A stretch of 64,000 nt of DNA from Leclercia sp. AS011 (GCF_037152535.1 NZ_JBBCMA010000005.1:1-64000), one strand, 5' to 3'; shown: positions 9,636-22,448, counted from the stretch's first letter. The notes: generated by a model from the sequence alone, not told the origin. Numbers and translations: made by a program.

Positions 9636-11504
9636 TTAAATCTCGACCTGGGTCCCTAGCTCAATCACGCGGTTAGGCGGGATCTCGAACTGGTCGGGCG
9701 CGCGCAGGGCGTTACGCTGGAGAATAAGGTAGAGCTTGCCGCGCAGGCGCAGATACCACGGACGTTTACCGATGATCAGCGACTCGTGCGACATAAAGAA
9801 CGAGGTCTCCATCATCCGGCAGCTCAGCCCCTCCAGACCGCAGCGGTGGAACACCTCTTCCACGTTCGGGGTTTCGCGCCAGCCGTAGCTGGCCACTACC
9901 CGCCAGAAGGTCGGCGACAGCTGCTCTATCTGCACCCGGCGGACGTTATGCACATAGGGCGCATCTTCGGTACGCAGCGTCAGCAGGATCACCCGTTCGT
10001 GCAGCACTTTGTTGTGCTTGAGGTTATGCATCAGCGCAAACGGGATCACGTTCAGGGCACGGGACATATAGACCGCGGTGCCCGGCACGCGTACCGGCGG
10101 GGACTTCTCCAGCGAGGCGATCATCGCCTCCAGAGAATTACCGTGTTCGTGCATGCGGCGCAGCAGGCGGAAACGCTCGCTTTTCCAGGTGGTCATCACA
10201 ATGAACATCACCAGACCCAGCGTCAGCGGCAGCCAGCCGCCGGAGACAATCTTGTCGAGGTTCGCCGAGAACAGCGGCACGTCGATGCACAGGAAGCCGA
10301 CCAGAATCATCCCCACGAGGAATTTATTCCAGTGCCAGTTCCGGTACGCCACCGTGGTGGAGAGGATAGAGGTCAGCACCATCGTCCCCGTCACGGCAAT
10401 ACCGTAGGCTGCCGCCAGGTTGCTGGAGTGCTCGAAGCTGACAATAACAATCACTACCGCGAAGTAGAGCAGCCAGTTAATGAACGGGATGTAGATCTGG
10501 CCCGACTCCATCTCCGACGTATGAATGATGCGCATCGGGGAGAGATAGCCCAGACGCACCGCCTGACGGGTCAGGGAGAAGACGCCTGAAATCACCGCCT
10601 GAGAGGCAATTACCGTCGCCAGGGTCGCGAGGATCAGCATCGGTACCAGCGCCCAGTCCGGTGCCAGCAGGAAGAACGGGTTTTTAATCGCTTCCGGATG
10701 TTTGAGCAGCAGCGCCCCCTGTCCGAAGTAGTTCAGCACCAGCGACGGCAGCACCACAATAAACCAGGCCACGCGGATAGGCAGTTTGCCGAAGTGCCCC
10801 ATATCCGCATACAGCGCCTCAACCCCGGTGATGGACAGCACCACGGCCCCCAGCGCGATAAACGACACGGTTTTGTATTCGAGGAAGAAGTGCACCGCCC
10901 ACATAGGGTTCAGCGCATGCAGCACATCCGGGTTAGCAATAATGCTGCGTAACCCCAGTACCGCAAGGATCAGGAACCAGGCCAGCATAATCGGCGCGAA
11001 GAGTTTCCCCACCAGCCCGGTACCGTGTTTCTGAATCACAAACAGCAGAGTCAGCACAATAATGGCGAGCGGAACCACCCACTCATCGAGCTGTGGGGCA
11101 ACAATCTCCAGCCCTTCGATTGCCGACAGCACGGAGATCGCCGGTGTGATCACCACTTCTCCATAGAAGAAGCTGCCGCCAATCAGCCCGATAATCACCA
11201 GGAAGGAGGTCATTTTGGGCGAGGTGTTGCGCCCGGCCAGCGACATCAGGGTCAGGATCCCACCTTCACCGGCGTTATCCGCGCGCATGACAAAGGAGAG
11301 ATATTTAACGGAGACCACTAAGATCAGGAGCCAAAAAATGAGAGACAAAAAACCAAAAACAGCGTCGCGTTCAACGCCAAAACCAAACTGACCGGACAAA
11401 CATTCACGAAGCGTATAAAGCGGGCTGGTGCCGATATCACCGTAGACAACCCCAATCGCCGCGAGCGTGATTGCGGGTAATGATTGCTTATTATCAGTGC
11501 TCAT
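9636..11504 (-). CDS. kup: Kup, low-affinity potassium uptake protein
   Basis: A 622-residue KUP/HAK/KT-family K+:H+ symporter: about twelve membrane segments in the first 440 residues, followed by a cytoplasmic C-terminal domain. The N-terminal [17 protein letters not shown] motif (residues 18-34) is the family signature, and the conserved acidic residue region [12 protein letters not shown] is near 225. The length equals E. coli Kup. It is monocistronic and divergent from ravA. Confidence 0.96.
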   Translation of the reverse strand: MSTDNKQSLPAITLAAIGVVYGDIGTSPLYTLRECLSGQFGFGVERDAVFGFLSLIFWLLILVVSVKYLSFVMRADNAGEGGILTLMSLAGRNTSPKMTSFLVIIGLIGGSFFYGEVVITPAISVLSAIEGLEIVAPQLDEWVVPLAIIVLTLLFVIQKHGTGLVGKLFAPIMLAWFLILAVLGLRSIIANPDVLHALNPMWAVHFFLEYKTVSFIALGAVVLSITGVEALYADMGHFGKLPIRVAWFIVVLPSLVLNYFGQGALLLKHPEAIKNPFFLLAPDWALVPMLILATLATVIASQAVISGVFSLTRQAVRLGYLSPMRIIHTSEMESGQIYIPFINWLLYFAVVIVIVSFEHSSNLAAAYGIAVTGTMVLTSILSTTVAYRNWHWNKFLVGMILVGFLCIDVPLFSANLDKIVSGGWLPLTLGLVMFIVMTTWKSERFRLLRRMHEHGNSLEAMIASLEKSPPVRVPGTAVYMSRALNVIPFALMHNLKHNKVLHERVILLTLRTEDAPYVHNVRRVQIEQLSPTFWRVVASYGWRETPNVEEVFHRCGLEGLSCRMMETSFFMSHESLIIGKRPWYLRLRGKLYLILQRNALRAPDQFEIPPNRVIELGTQVEI

Positions 11505-11726
11505 AGACTAGTCTTTTCGTTTATATAACAAATGTGTGCTTAGTCCCTTGGCCCACAAAAAGCGCACAGTATGCACGATTAATCGTAGAATCGTACCCCT
11601 AAATGCGCCGTCGTTAACGTAGCGCAAAGAAAATAGCACCGTAGTTCAGTCTATTACCAGCCCCGAACGAAACGTCTATACTCGCTTCAATTAGCCGGGT
11701 TTACGGCGAAAGGATGCAAAACAATT
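11505..11726. promoter_or_regulatory. kup/ravA divergent promoter region
   Basis: A 222-bp divergent gap. CTATACT at 11676-11682, about 45 bp before ravA, matches a sigma-S-type -10; E. coli ravA-viaA is known to be RpoS-dependent. CGATTAATCG (11576-11585) is a short palindrome of unknown use. Confidence 0.45.
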
Positions 11727-13223
11727 ATGGCTCACACTCATTTATTAGCAGAAAGAATTTCCCGTCTCAGCGGCGCGCTGGAAAAAGGGCTATTTGAACG
11801 TAGCCACGCCATCCGCCTCTGTTTACTGGCGGCACTGAGCGGCGAAAGCGTCTTTCTGCTGGGGCCACCCGGTATCGCAAAAAGCCTGATTGCCCGCCGG
11901 CTGAAATTCGCGTTTCAGCACGCCAGAGCCTTTGAGTATCTGATGACCCGCTTTTCCACGCCGGAAGAGGTATTCGGCCCGCTCTCCATCCAGGCGCTTA
12001 AAGATGAAGGACGCTATGAGCGTTTGACGGCAGGTTATCTCCCGGAAGCGGAGATTGTGTTTCTCGATGAAATCTGGAAAGCCGGTCCGGCGATCCTCAA
12101 TACCCTGCTCACCGCCATCAATGAACGCCGGTTCCGCAATGGCGCGTATGAGGGAAAAATCCCGATGCGCCTGCTGGTGGCGGCTTCTAACGAACTGCCG
12201 GAAGCCGACAGCAGCCTCGAAGCCTTATATGACCGCATGCTGATCCGCCTGTGGCTCGATAAGGTGCAGGATAAAGCGAACTTCCGCTCGCTGCTGATTA
12301 GCCAGCAGGATGAAAACGATAACCCGGTACCTGCCGCTTTGCAGGTAACGGACGAAGAGTACCAGCAGTGGCAGCAGGACATTGGCAAAATCAAGCTGCC
12401 GGATGCGGTATTCGATCTGGTCTTTATGCTGCGCCAGCAGCTGGATGCCCTGCCGGGGGCGCCTTACGTCTCCGATCGGCGCTGGAAGAAAGCCATTCGC
12501 CTGTTGCAGGCCAGCGCTCTGTTCAGCGGCCGCGATGCGGTTGCCCCAATCGATCTGATCCTGCTGAAGGATTGTCTGTGGCATGACGCCAACGGTATGA
12601 ACCTGATGCAGCAGCAGCTGGAAATATTGATGACCGGGCACGCCTGGGGGCAGCAGGAGATGCTGAACCAGCTTGGGGCCATCACCCAACGTCGTCTTCA
12701 GCTTCAGCAGCAGCAAAGCGATAAAACTGCCCTGCGTGTCAGCCGTCAGAGCGGCATGTTTGCCCGGCGTCCACACTATGAATTACCGGCAGAACTGAGC
12801 GAGACCACCCTGACGCTGCTCCTCCAGCAGCCGCTTAAGCTCCATGATATGCAGGTGATTCACATCACCATTGAGCGCGAAGCCCTGTCGCAGTGGCTGT
12901 CCAAAGGCGGCGAGATCCGCGGCAAACTCAACGGGATCGGCTTTGCCCAGCTGCTCAATATGGAAGTGGACGGCAGTCTGCATCTGGTGATCCGCGACGT
13001 CAGCCTGCAGGGATCGCGTCTTGCCCTGCCGGGCACCACCTCTGACAGCGTCCCGGAAGAGATCAAACAGCAGCTGGAAGCGCTGGATAACCAGTGGCAT
13101 CTGCAGCACACCCGCTTCAGCGAGCAGCAAAAATGTCTGTTTATTCACAGCGACTGGCTGGGTCGGATTGAATCGAGCCTGCAGGACGTGAGCGCGCAGA
13201 TCAAACAGGCGCGTCAATGCTGA
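11727..13223 (+). CDS. ravA: RavA, MoxR-family AAA+ ATPase
   Basis: A 498-residue MoxR AAA+ ATPase. Walker A GPPGIAKS is at residues 46-53, Walker B IVFLDE at 110-115, and sensor 1 ([10 protein letters not shown]) near 150. The C-terminal half contains the LARA domain that in E. coli contacts the lysine decarboxylase LdcI and ppGpp. With ViaA it acts as a chaperone-like pair connected to respiratory complexes and aminoglycoside sensitivity. The last 7 bp overlap viaA, so translation is probably coupled. Confidence 0.95.
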   Translation: MAHTHLLAERISRLSGALEKGLFERSHAIRLCLLAALSGESVFLLGPPGIAKSLIARRLKFAFQHARAFEYLMTRFSTPEEVFGPLSIQALKDEGRYERLTAGYLPEAEIVFLDEIWKAGPAILNTLLTAINERRFRNGAYEGKIPMRLLVAASNELPEADSSLEALYDRMLIRLWLDKVQDKANFRSLLISQQDENDNPVPAALQVTDEEYQQWQQDIGKIKLPDAVFDLVFMLRQQLDALPGAPYVSDRRWKKAIRLLQASALFSGRDAVAPIDLILLKDCLWHDANGMNLMQQQLEILMTGHAWGQQEMLNQLGAITQRRLQLQQQQSDKTALRVSRQSGMFARRPHYELPAELSETTLTLLLQQPLKLHDMQVIHITIEREALSQWLSKGGEIRGKLNGIGFAQLLNMEVDGSLHLVIRDVSLQGSRLALPGTTSDSVPEEIKQQLEALDNQWHLQHTRFSEQQKCLFIHSDWLGRIESSLQDVSAQIKQARQC

Positions 13224-14668
13224 CGCTGGATACGCTCAACGTTATGCTCGCCGTCGGCGAGGAGGGGATGATTGAAGAGATCATCCTGACCCTGCTGGCC
13301 TCGCCACAGCTGGCGATCTTTTTCGAAAAATTCCCCCGGCTTAAAACGGCCATCACCGACGATCTCCCGCGCTGGCGGGACAATTTACGCAAAAGGCTGA
13401 AAGATACCCGCGTCCCGCCAGAACTTACCGAAGAGGTGATGTGCTATCAGCAGAGCCAGTTGCTCTCCACACCCCAGCTGATTGTCCAATTGCCGCAGAT
13501 TTTAACCCTGCTGGATAAGGTGCACTCCCCGTACGCCAGCCAGGCCCGGCAGCTGGTGGTGGATAACGCCACCTTTACGCCCGCCCTGCATACCCTCTTT
13601 TTACAGCGCTGGCGTTTGAGCCTGGTGGTGCAGGCCACCTCCCTGAATCAGCAGCTGCTGGAAGAGGAGCGCGAACAGCTGCTCAGCGAAGTGCAGGAGC
13701 GTATGACCCTGGCCGGGGCGCTGGAGCCGGTGCTGGTGGAGAACGAAAACGCCGCCGGTCGCCTGTGGGATATGAGCGCTGGTCAGCTCAAACGCGGGGA
13801 TTATCAGCTTATCGTCCGCTATGGCGACTTCCTTGCGCAGCAGCCGGAGCTGATGCAGCTGGCTGAACAACTGGGCCGTTCCCGGGAGGCGAAGTCGGTG
13901 CCAAAAAAGGATGCGCCGCTGGAAACCTTCCGTACCCTGGTGCGCGAACCGGCGACGGTACCAGAGCAGGTGGACGGCCTGCAGCAGAGCGACGACATTC
14001 TGCGCCTGCTTCCGCCCGAACTGGCCACCCTGGGTATCACCGAGCTGGAGTATGAGTTTTACCGGCGGCTGGTGGAGAAGCAGCTCCTGACCTATCGCCT
14101 GCATGGGGATGCCTGGCGGGAGAAGGTCAGCCAGCGTCCGGCTGTGCATCAGGATTTCGACGAACAGCCCCGCGGGCCGTTTATCGTCTGCGTGGACACC
14201 TCGGGGTCGATGGGCGGCTTCAATGAACAGTGCGCCAAAGCCTTTTGCCTGGCGCTGATGCGGGTGGCGCTGGCCGACAGGCGGCGCTGCTTTATCATGC
14301 TGTTTTCCAGCGAGGTGGTGGGCTACGAGCTGTCGGGCCAGCACGGCCTCGAGCAGGCGATCCGCTTCTTAAGCCAGCGCTTTCGCGGCGGGACCGATCT
14401 CGCCAGCTGTTTTCGCGCCATTATCGAGCGGATGCAGGGCGGAGAGTGGTATGACGCCGACGCGGTGGTGATCTCGGATTTTATTGCCCAGCGGCTGCCG
14501 GATGAGGTGGTGAGTAAAGTGAAGGTGTTGCAGCGGGAGCATCAGCATCGTTTTCACGCGGTGGCGATGTCCACCCATGGAAAACCCGGCATCATGCGCA
14601 TCTTCGATCATATCTGGCGCTTTGATACCGGGCTGCGTAGCCGCCTGCTGCGGCGCTGGAAACGTTAA
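13217..14668 (+). CDS. viaA: ViaA, VWA-domain partner of RavA
   Basis: A 483-residue protein: helical N-terminal half and a C-terminal von Willebrand A domain (from about residue 320) with an intact MIDAS motif DTSGSMGG followed by the distal Thr (GGTDLAS) and Asp (VISDF). It stimulates the RavA ATPase in E. coli. The stop codon ends at 14668, and the stop codon of the convergent asnA begins at 14669. Confidence 0.95.
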   Translation: MLTLDTLNVMLAVGEEGMIEEIILTLLASPQLAIFFEKFPRLKTAITDDLPRWRDNLRKRLKDTRVPPELTEEVMCYQQSQLLSTPQLIVQLPQILTLLDKVHSPYASQARQLVVDNATFTPALHTLFLQRWRLSLVVQATSLNQQLLEEEREQLLSEVQERMTLAGALEPVLVENENAAGRLWDMSAGQLKRGDYQLIVRYGDFLAQQPELMQLAEQLGRSREAKSVPKKDAPLETFRTLVREPATVPEQVDGLQQSDDILRLLPPELATLGITELEYEFYRRLVEKQLLTYRLHGDAWREKVSQRPAVHQDFDEQPRGPFIVCVDTSGSMGGFNEQCAKAFCLALMRVALADRRRCFIMLFSSEVVGYELSGQHGLEQAIRFLSQRFRGGTDLASCFRAIIERMQGGEWYDADAVVISDFIAQRLPDEVVSKVKVLQREHQHRFHAVAMSTHGKPGIMRIFDHIWRFDTGLRSRLLRRWKR

Positions 14669-15661
14669 TTACAGCAGCGCATCCACGCTGTCACGCACCT
14701 GCTGTGGCCATACGCCACACTGCACCTGGCCGATGTGGGAGAGCTGCAGCAGTAGCATGGTCAGACGAGACTGGCCAATGCCGCCGCCGATAGTCTGCGG
14801 CATCTCACCGCGCAGCAGCGCCTGGTGCCACTCCAGCTTGAGGCGATCTTCATCACCGGTGATTGCCAGCTGACGCTGCAGGGCTTCGGCATCGACGCGG
14901 ATCCCCATGGAAGAGAGCTCAAACGCATCTTCCAGAACCGGGTTCCACACCAGGATATCGCCGTTCAGACCCGCCAGGCCGCTCTCACCTTCGCTGCTCC
15001 AGTCATCATAATCTGGCGCACGAACGTCGTGGCGCTGACCATGAGACAGCTTGCCGCCGATCCCAATCAGGAATACGGCCCCTAATTCTTTCGCGATCGC
15101 CCGCTCACGACCTTTGGCATCCAGATCCGGGAAGCGGGTCAGCAGTTCCTGGCTGTGAACAAACTGGATCTTCTCCGGCAGGAACGGGGTCAGACCAAAC
15201 TCTTTGCTGACCGCCGCTTCGGTCTCTTTGATCCCGGCATAAATGGCTTCTACCGTCGCCTTCAGCGTACGGGTATGACGTTCGCCATCCCCCATCACGC
15301 GTTCCCAGTCCCACTGGTCAACGTAAACAGAGTGAATGGCGGTAAGGCGGTCTTCATCGGGGCGAAGGGCTTTCATGTGCGTGTAAAGCCCTTCGCCCGC
15401 GCTGAAGTCGTGTTGTCCCAGGGTTTGACGCTTCCACTTCGCCAGGGAATGAACCACTTCGAACTGGGCATCTGGCAGTGTTTTCACTTTCACCTGTACC
15501 GCTTTTTCGCAACCAGACAGGTTGTCCTGCGTCCCGTCGCCCACGCGGCTTAAGATCGGAGCCTGGACTTCAATAAGACCAAGCTTCTCTTCCAGCTGGC
15601 GGGAAAAATGGGATTTTACGAAACTGATCTGGCGTTGTTGTGCGATGTAAGCGGTTTTCAT
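14669..15661 (-). CDS. asnA: Aspartate--ammonia ligase (asparagine synthetase A)
   Basis: A 330-residue enzyme related to class II aminoacyl-tRNA synthetases that makes asparagine from aspartate, ammonia and ATP. Motifs seen: [19 protein letters not shown] near the N-terminus, [17 protein letters not shown] in the middle, and the class II motif 3-like [14 protein letters not shown] near the C-terminus. Length equals E. coli AsnA. It is divergent from its activator asnC. Confidence 0.97.
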   Translation of the reverse strand: MKTAYIAQQRQISFVKSHFSRQLEEKLGLIEVQAPILSRVGDGTQDNLSGCEKAVQVKVKTLPDAQFEVVHSLAKWKRQTLGQHDFSAGEGLYTHMKALRPDEDRLTAIHSVYVDQWDWERVMGDGERHTRTLKATVEAIYAGIKETEAAVSKEFGLTPFLPEKIQFVHSQELLTRFPDLDAKGRERAIAKELGAVFLIGIGGKLSHGQRHDVRAPDYDDWSSEGESGLAGLNGDILVWNPVLEDAFELSSMGIRVDAEALQRQLAITGDEDRLKLEWHQALLRGEMPQTIGGGIGQSRLTMLLLQLSHIGQVQCGVWPQQVRDSVDALL

Positions 15662-15811
15662 TTTTTATACTCCTGCGTCCTGTTGGCATTGATTAAGCAA
15701 TAAAAAAGTATCACTTTCAATAATCCAACAATAAAACTCCGCTATCACTTTTGATTCGATAAAATTAAACGCTAAAATAGAATGAATCATTAATCTTCAT
15801 AAGAAAAAGCT
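15662..15811. promoter_or_regulatory. asnA/asnC divergent control region
   Basis: A 150-bp A/T-rich gap between the divergent asnA and asnC. AsnC is expected to bind here, activating asnA and repressing itself. I could not fix individual AsnC sites by eye. Confidence 0.5.
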
Positions 15812-16270
15812 ATGGAAAATTATCAGATCGACAATCTGGACCGCGGCATCCTCGAGGCCCTGATGGCTAATGCCCGTACTGCCTATGCCGAACTGGCCAA
15901 ACAGTTTGGCGTCAGCCCGGGCACCATTCATGTGCGCGTAGAGAAGATGAAGCAGGCGGGGATCATTACCGGGGCGCATATCGACGTCAGTCCGAAACAG
16001 CTGGGGTACGACGTCTGCTGCTTTATCGGCATTATCCTCAAGAGCGCGAAAGATTATCCTTCGGCGCTGGCAAAGCTCAATGCGCTGGATGAGGTGACCG
16101 AGGCCTACTACACCACCGGCCACTACAGCATCTTTATTAAGGTGATGTGCCGATCGATCGACGCCCTGCAGCAGGTACTTATCAACAAGATCCAAACAAT
16201 CGATGAAATTCAGTCCACCGAGACGTTGATCTCCCTGCAGAACCCGATCATGCGCACCATCCGCCCCTGA
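15812..16270 (+). CDS. asnC: AsnC, Lrp/AsnC-family regulator
   Basis: A 152-residue regulator: N-terminal helix-turn-helix (AELAKQFGVSPGTIHVRVEKM, about residues 23-45) and a C-terminal RAM ligand-binding domain (about 70-140) that binds asparagine. It activates the divergent asnA and, in E. coli, affects transcription of mioC that enters oriC. Confidence 0.96.
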   Translation: MENYQIDNLDRGILEALMANARTAYAELAKQFGVSPGTIHVRVEKMKQAGIITGAHIDVSPKQLGYDVCCFIGIILKSAKDYPSALAKLNALDEVTEAYYTTGHYSIFIKVMCRSIDALQQVLINKIQTIDEIQSTETLISLQNPIMRTIRP

Positions 16271-16291
16271 TCGGGCAAATTCATACCCACA

Positions 16292-16331
16292 TTTTCCACA
16301 GGTAGATCCCAGCTCGCTCACAGCGTACAAT
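16292..16331 (+). promoter_or_regulatory. mioC promoter with DnaA box
   Basis: TTTTCCACA (16292-16300) is one mismatch from the DnaA consensus TTATCCACA, and TACAAT (16326-16331) is a plausible -10. In E. coli DnaA represses mioC from such a box, which links transcription toward oriC to initiation. Confidence 0.55.
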
Positions 16332-16359
16332 GATCCCTCTTTATATGAGCGAGCGATCC

Positions 16360-16809
16360 ATGGCAGATATTACTCTTATCAGCGGCAGTACCCTTGGCGG
16401 GGCTGAATATGTCGCGGAACACCTGGCTGAAAAGCTGGAAGACGCCGGTTTTTCCACTGAAACGCTGCACGGGCCGTTATTAGAAGATCTGCCGATCGAC
16501 GGGATCTGGCTGTTGATCACCTCCACCCACGGTGCGGGCGATCTTCCGGATAACCTTCTTCCTTTATATGAAGAGTTAAAAGAGCAGCAGCCCAACCTGG
16601 CGAACGTCCGTTTTGGGGCGATTGGCATTGGCAGCCGGGAATATGACACCTTCTGCGGTGCCGTTGAGAAAGTCGAGATCGAACTGAAGGCCTGTGGGGC
16701 ACAACAGATCGGCGAAACGCTGAAGATCAACATCCTCGATCACGATATTCCGGAGGATCCAGCCGAACTTTGGCTGGCTGAATGGAAAAATTTACTCAAA
16801 AACGATTAA
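16360..16809 (+). CDS. mioC: MioC, flavodoxin-like FMN protein
   Basis: A 149-residue flavodoxin-fold protein. The phosphate-binding loop is SGSTLGGAEYVA (residues 8-19), with further FMN-contact loops at STHGAGDLPDN and GIGSREYDTFCG. The open frame starts at 16330, but MADITLISGS is the E. coli start and is placed correctly after the promoter. Its transcription runs toward oriC. E. coli MioC has been linked to biotin synthase activity in vitro. Confidence 0.95.
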   Translation: MADITLISGSTLGGAEYVAEHLAEKLEDAGFSTETLHGPLLEDLPIDGIWLLITSTHGAGDLPDNLLPLYEELKEQQPNLANVRFGAIGIGSREYDTFCGAVEKVEIELKACGAQQIGETLKINILDHDIPEDPAELWLAEWKNLLKND

Positions 16810-16810
16810 A

Positions 16811-17110
16811 GATCGTGCGATCAGATGTGGATAACTCTGGTTAAAAGCTTGGATCAACCGGTAGTTATCCCAATAACAACCCGTGACGACTTTTTGTGCT
16901 GTGTATAACTACGCGATCTGATCCCAGCTTATACGTTGCAGGATCACCGATCATTCACAGCAAACGATCCTCTCTAAACGCATGATCTTCTTCGGGAGAT
17001 CCGGCTTATCCACAGAAATCCGCGATCCTAATAAGAGATCACAATAAAACAGATCTCTAAATAAAAAGATCTTCTTTTTAATAGCCAGGATCCCAGTGCT
17101 TTCTCGATCG
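16811..17110. other. oriC: oriC, chromosomal replication origin
   Basis: The mioC-mnmG gap holds DnaA boxes in the same order as E. coli oriC: R4 TGTGGATAA (16826-16834), R3-like CTTGGATCA (16848-16856), R2-like TTATCCCAA (16865-16873), R5M TGTGTATAA (16900-16908) and R1 TTATCCACA (17006-17014). I count about sixteen GATC sites, the targets of Dam and SeqA. The unwinding side is next to mnmG. The gap between R5M and R1 is where Fis and IHF sites are expected. Confidence 0.95.
17030..17092. other. DNA unwinding element of oriC (AT-rich 13-mer region)
   Basis: An A/T-rich tract with repeated AGATCT-type 13-mer relatives: AAGAGATCAC, CAGATCTCTAAAT and AAGATCTTCTTTTT. It lies on the mnmG side of DnaA box R1, where the L/M/R 13-mers sit in E. 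coli. Confidence 0.8.
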
Positions 17111-17182
17111 ACTAAAGTTGAGTAGAATCCACGGCCCGGGCTTCAATCCATTTTCTTACCGCTTTACGCGAGGCAGACCACC

Positions 17183-19072
17183 ATGTTTTATCAGGATCCT
17201 TTTGACGTCATCATCATTGGCGGGGGTCATGCAGGCACCGAGGCCGCAATGGCCGCGGCGCGAATGGGTCAACAGACCCTGCTTTTGACACACAATATCG
17301 ACACGCTAGGACAGATGTCCTGTAATCCGGCGATTGGCGGCATTGGGAAAGGACACCTGGTAAAAGAAGTGGATGCGCTTGGCGGCCTGATGGCAACCGC
17401 AATCGACCATGCGGGCATCCAGTTTAGGATACTAAACGCGAGCAAAGGACCTGCCGTTCGTGCCACCCGTGCACAGGCAGACCGCGTGCTCTATCGTCAG
17501 GCGGTGCGTACCGCGCTGGAGAATCAGCCGAACCTGATGATCTTCCAGCAGGCGGTTGAAGATCTGATCGTCGAAAACGATCGTGTCGTTGGCGCCGTGA
17601 CCCAGATGGGTCTGAAGTTTCGTGCCAAAGCCGTCGTGCTGACCGTCGGGACCTTCCTCGACGGCAAAATTCATATCGGAATGGATAACTACAGCGGTGG
17701 CCGTGCTGGCGATCCGCCGTCCATTCCGCTGTCGCGCCGTCTGCGCGAGCTGCCGCTGCGCGTCAGCCGCCTGAAAACCGGTACACCACCGCGCATTGAC
17801 GCCCGCACCATTGATTTCAGCGTGCTGGCAAAACAGCACGGCGATAACCCAATGCCGGTCTTCTCGTTCATGGGCAACGTGGATCAACATCCGCGCCAGG
17901 TGCCGTGCTATGTCACGCACACCAACGAGAAAACCCATGACGTGATCCGCAATAACCTCGATCGCAGCCCAATGTATGCCGGGGTGATCGAAGGGATCGG
18001 CCCACGCTACTGTCCGTCGATCGAAGACAAGGTGATGCGCTTTGCCGATCGTAACCAGCACCAGATCTTCCTTGAACCGGAAGGGCTGACCTCCAACGAG
18101 ATCTACCCGAACGGTATCTCCACCAGCCTGCCTTTCGACGTACAGATGCAGATCGTCCGTTCGATGCAGGGGATGGAGAATGCGAAGATCGTGCGTCCGG
18201 GCTATGCCATCGAGTACGACTTCTTCGATCCGCGTGACCTGAAGCCGACCCTCGAGAGCAAATATATCCAGGGGCTGTTCTTCGCGGGCCAGATCAACGG
18301 CACCACCGGTTACGAAGAAGCGGCTGCGCAGGGTCTGCTGGCCGGTCTGAACGCCGCGCGCTGCTCAGCCGAGAAAGAGGGCTGGGCGCCGGGTCGTTCT
18401 CAGGCTTACCTGGGCGTGCTGGTGGATGACCTTTGCACCCTGGGGACCAAAGAGCCGTACCGCATGTTTACCTCTCGTGCGGAATATCGTCTGATGCTGC
18501 GTGAAGATAACGCCGACCTGCGCCTGACCGAAATCGGTCGTGAGCTGGGTCTGGTGGATGACGCGCGCTGGGCGCGTTTCAACGAGAAGCTGGAGAACAT
18601 CGAGCGCGAACGTCAGCGCCTGAAGTCCACCTGGGTCAACCCAACCACCGGCTCTGTAGACGAAGTGAATGCTCACCTGTCTGCGCCGCTGTCGCGTGAA
18701 GCCAGCGGGGAAGATTTGCTCCGTCGTCCGGAGATGACCTACGACCAGCTGATCCAGATGACGCCGTTCGCGCCGGGTCTGGAAGACGTGCAGGCCGCTG
18801 AGCAGGTCGAAATCCAGGTGAAATACGAAGGTTACATCGCCCGTCAGCAGGATGAGATCGAGAAACAGCAGCGCAACGAGAGTACGATCCTCCCGGCCAC
18901 GCTGGATTACCGCCAGGTTAACGGCCTCTCCAACGAGGTGATTGCCAAGCTGAATGACCATAAGCCGTCATCCATCGGCCAGGCATCGCGTATCTCCGGC
19001 GTCACCCCTGCGGCCATCTCCATTCTGCTGGTGTGGCTGAAAAAACAGGGTATGCTGCGCCGCAGCGCGTAA
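17183..19072 (+). CDS. mnmG: MnmG (GidA), tRNA uridine 5-carboxymethylaminomethyl synthase FAD subunit
   Basis: A 629-residue flavoprotein. The FAD-binding Rossmann motif [13 protein letters not shown] is at residues 10-22, and the family signature [15 protein letters not shown] is near 270. With MnmE (also in this window, 50647-52011) it installs the cmnm5 group on wobble U34 of several tRNAs. A candidate -10 TAGAAT (17123-17128) followed by a GC-rich discriminator fits the stringently controlled gid promoter next to oriC. Confidence 0.97.
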   Translation: MFYQDPFDVIIIGGGHAGTEAAMAAARMGQQTLLLTHNIDTLGQMSCNPAIGGIGKGHLVKEVDALGGLMATAIDHAGIQFRILNASKGPAVRATRAQADRVLYRQAVRTALENQPNLMIFQQAVEDLIVENDRVVGAVTQMGLKFRAKAVVLTVGTFLDGKIHIGMDNYSGGRAGDPPSIPLSRRLRELPLRVSRLKTGTPPRIDARTIDFSVLAKQHGDNPMPVFSFMGNVDQHPRQVPCYVTHTNEKTHDVIRNNLDRSPMYAGVIEGIGPRYCPSIEDKVMRFADRNQHQIFLEPEGLTSNEIYPNGISTSLPFDVQMQIVRSMQGMENAKIVRPGYAIEYDFFDPRDLKPTLESKYIQGLFFAGQINGTTGYEEAAAQGLLAGLNAARCSAEKEGWAPGRSQAYLGVLVDDLCTLGTKEPYRMFTSRAEYRLMLREDNADLRLTEIGRELGLVDDARWARFNEKLENIERERQRLKSTWVNPTTGSVDEVNAHLSAPLSREASGEDLLRRPEMTYDQLIQMTPFAPGLEDVQAAEQVEIQVKYEGYIARQQDEIEKQQRNESTILPATLDYRQVNGLSNEVIAKLNDHKPSSIGQASRISGVTPAAISILLVWLKKQGMLRRSA

Positions 19073-19083
19073 TCGTAAGAACT

Positions 19084-19150
19084 GCCCGGTGATGCGTAGC
19101 GATCCGGGCCGACAGAACTCCGTAGCGCGGGTAAGCATAGCGCCACCCGC
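19084..19150. repeat. Degenerate REP pair between mnmG and rsmG
   Basis: GCCCGGTGATGCGTAGCGAT at 19084 and GCGGGTAAGCATAGCGCCAC at 19126 resemble two diverged REP units in opposite orientation. They lie in the 105-bp gap inside the mnmG-rsmG transcript. Confidence 0.6.
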
Positions 19151-19177
19151 CAAAACGCATCTCAACAGGTATTCACC

Positions 19178-19801
19178 GTGCTCAACAAACTCACTCGTCT
19201 GCTGGATCAAGCCGGTATTTCGCTCACCGATCACCAGAAAAATCAGCTGGTGGGGTATGTCGATATGCTGCACAAATGGAACAAGGCCTATAACCTCACC
19301 TCGGTTCGCGACCCGAATGAGATGCTGGTGCGTCATATTCTCGACAGCATCGTCGTAGCGCCTCACCTCCAGGGCGAGCGTTTTATCGATGTGGGTACCG
19401 GCCCGGGCCTGCCAGGTATTCCGCTCTCTATCGTACGCCCTGAGTGCCAGTTCACGCTGCTGGACAGCCTGGGCAAGCGTGTGCGCTTCCTGCGCCAGGT
19501 TCAACATGAACTGAAGCTGGAAAATATTCATCCGGTGCAGAGTAGGGTAGAGGAGTTTCCCGCCGAACCGCCATTTGATGGCGTGATCAGCCGGGCGTTT
19601 GCCTCGCTCAATGACATGATTGACTGGTGTAAGCATCTGCCTGCGCAGAACGGGCGCTTCTATGCCCTGAAAGGGATCCTGCCGGAAGATGAAATTGCAC
19701 AATTGCCTGCCGGGTTTGAGGTGGAGGCTGCCATTAAATTGCGCGTTCCGCAGCTGGAAGGTGAACGTCATCTGGTGATCGTTAAGCCAAACAATTTTTA
19801 A
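19178..19801 (+). CDS. rsmG: RsmG (GidB), 16S rRNA m7G527 methyltransferase
   Basis: A 207-residue class I SAM methyltransferase; the SAM-binding loop [10 protein letters not shown] is at residues 71-80. It methylates N7 of G527 of 16S rRNA, and its loss gives low-level streptomycin resistance in E. coli. It follows mnmG as in most enterobacteria. Confidence 0.97.
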   Translation: MLNKLTRLLDQAGISLTDHQKNQLVGYVDMLHKWNKAYNLTSVRDPNEMLVRHILDSIVVAPHLQGERFIDVGTGPGLPGIPLSIVRPECQFTLLDSLGKRVRFLRQVQHELKLENIHPVQSRVEEFPAEPPFDGVISRAFASLNDMIDWCKHLPAQNGRFYALKGILPEDEIAQLPAGFEVEAAIKLRVPQLEGERHLVIVKPNNF

Positions 19802-20416
19802 AAAAATAATAAAAAATGTGGAATTTGTGCTGTTCTTAGTATGTTAAAAAACAGGCGTCGGGCTAAGAAATATACAGCGCTTATTTAACCGCTTTTTTAC
19901 TATGGATTTTCTTTGGGTTAACCTGAGTGCGTAGTTAACCCACAATATAATCAACTTTGAAAATATCAGCGTGCTAAAAGTAGGAAAGGGTAACCAGATT
20001 GCAATGTTAAATATTTATTATAAATGTCAATAAAAGGTTTCCGTTGTATACAGGGCTGTTTTGAAAATAGTTGCTGAAATTAAGCTTTAATATCATAAAG
20101 TTGAAATATGACGATTTACTGATTTAATTTATTCGACCTTATCGTAAATGTGTATTTTGTGATCTCGTGCACGCTTTATCGCCAACGTTTCCGCGCAGTT
20201 TGCAGTTTTGACGCGTCATTCACAGTTTGATGAAAAGTTAAGAAATAGCGCCGGGGAAAAATATTTAAACATTTATTCACCTTTTCGCTACTTATTGTTT
20301 GAAATCACGGGGACGCACCGTATAATTTGACCGCTTTTTGCTGCTTGACTCTGAGCCTTAAAGGACGTTTTATACGACACGCGGCATACCTCGAAGGGAG
20401 CAGGAGTAAAAACGTG
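19802..20416. other. rsmG-atpI intergenic region, AT-rich, no gene seen
   Basis: 615 bp, strongly A/T-rich, without an ORF I can support. It contains the inverted repeat GGGTTAAC/GTTAACCC (19915-19922 with 19934-19941) and the atp promoter at its right end. A long non-coding gap exists at the same place in E. coli. Confidence 0.6.
20299..20326 (+). promoter_or_regulatory. Main atp operon promoter
   Basis: -35 TTGAAA (20299-20304) and -10 TATAAT (20321-20326), 16 bp apart, about 90 bp ahead of atpI. The sequence resembles the E. coli atpI promoter closely. Confidence 0.8.
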
Positions 20417-21621
<1,205 letters not shown>

Positions 21622-21648
21622 TTCTTTACCAACACTACTACGTTTTAA

Positions 21649-21927
<279 letters not shown>

Positions 21928-21963
21928 TAAGCCACAGTTGTAAATTTAAAGAGGTATTGTGCT

Positions 21964-22434
21964 GTGAACATGAACGCAACAATCCTCGGCCAGGCCATCG
22001 CGTTTGTTATCTTTGTCTGGTTCTGCATGAAGTATGTATGGCCGCCATTAATGGCAGCCATCGAAAAACGTCAGAAAGAAATTTCTGACGGCCTGGCTTC
22101 TGCAGAACGCGCTAAGAAAGATTTGGACCTTGCACAGGCCAACGCGACCGACCAGCTGAAAAAAGCGAAAGCGGAAGCCCAGGTAATCATCGAGCAGGCG
22201 AACAAACGTCGTTCTCAGATCCTGGACGAAGCGAAAGCGGAAGCAGAACAGGAACGTACTAAAATCGTGACGCAAGCGCAGGCAGAAATTGATGCCGAGC
22301 GTAAACGTGCTCGCGAAGAGCTGCGTAAGCAGGTCGCGATTCTGGCTGTTGCTGGCGCCGAGAAGATCATCGAACGTTCCGTGGATGAAGCTGCTAACAG
22401 CGACATCGTGGACAAACTTGTCGCTGAACTGTAA
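21964..22434 (+). CDS. atpF: ATP synthase F0 subunit b
   Basis: A 156-residue stator subunit: an N-terminal membrane anchor (residues 5-25) followed by a long charged coiled coil rich in Ala, Lys and Glu. It starts with GTG, as in E. coli, giving [10 protein letters not shown]; an in-frame ATG two codons later is a weaker alternative. AGAGG lies upstream. Confidence 0.96.
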   Translation: MNMNATILGQAIAFVIFVWFCMKYVWPPLMAAIEKRQKEISDGLASAERAKKDLDLAQANATDQLKKAKAEAQVIIEQANKRRSQILDEAKAEAEQERTKIVTQAQAEIDAERKRAREELRKQVAILAVAGAEKIIERSVDEAANSDIVDKLVAEL

Positions 22435-22448
22435 GGAGGGAGGGGCTG

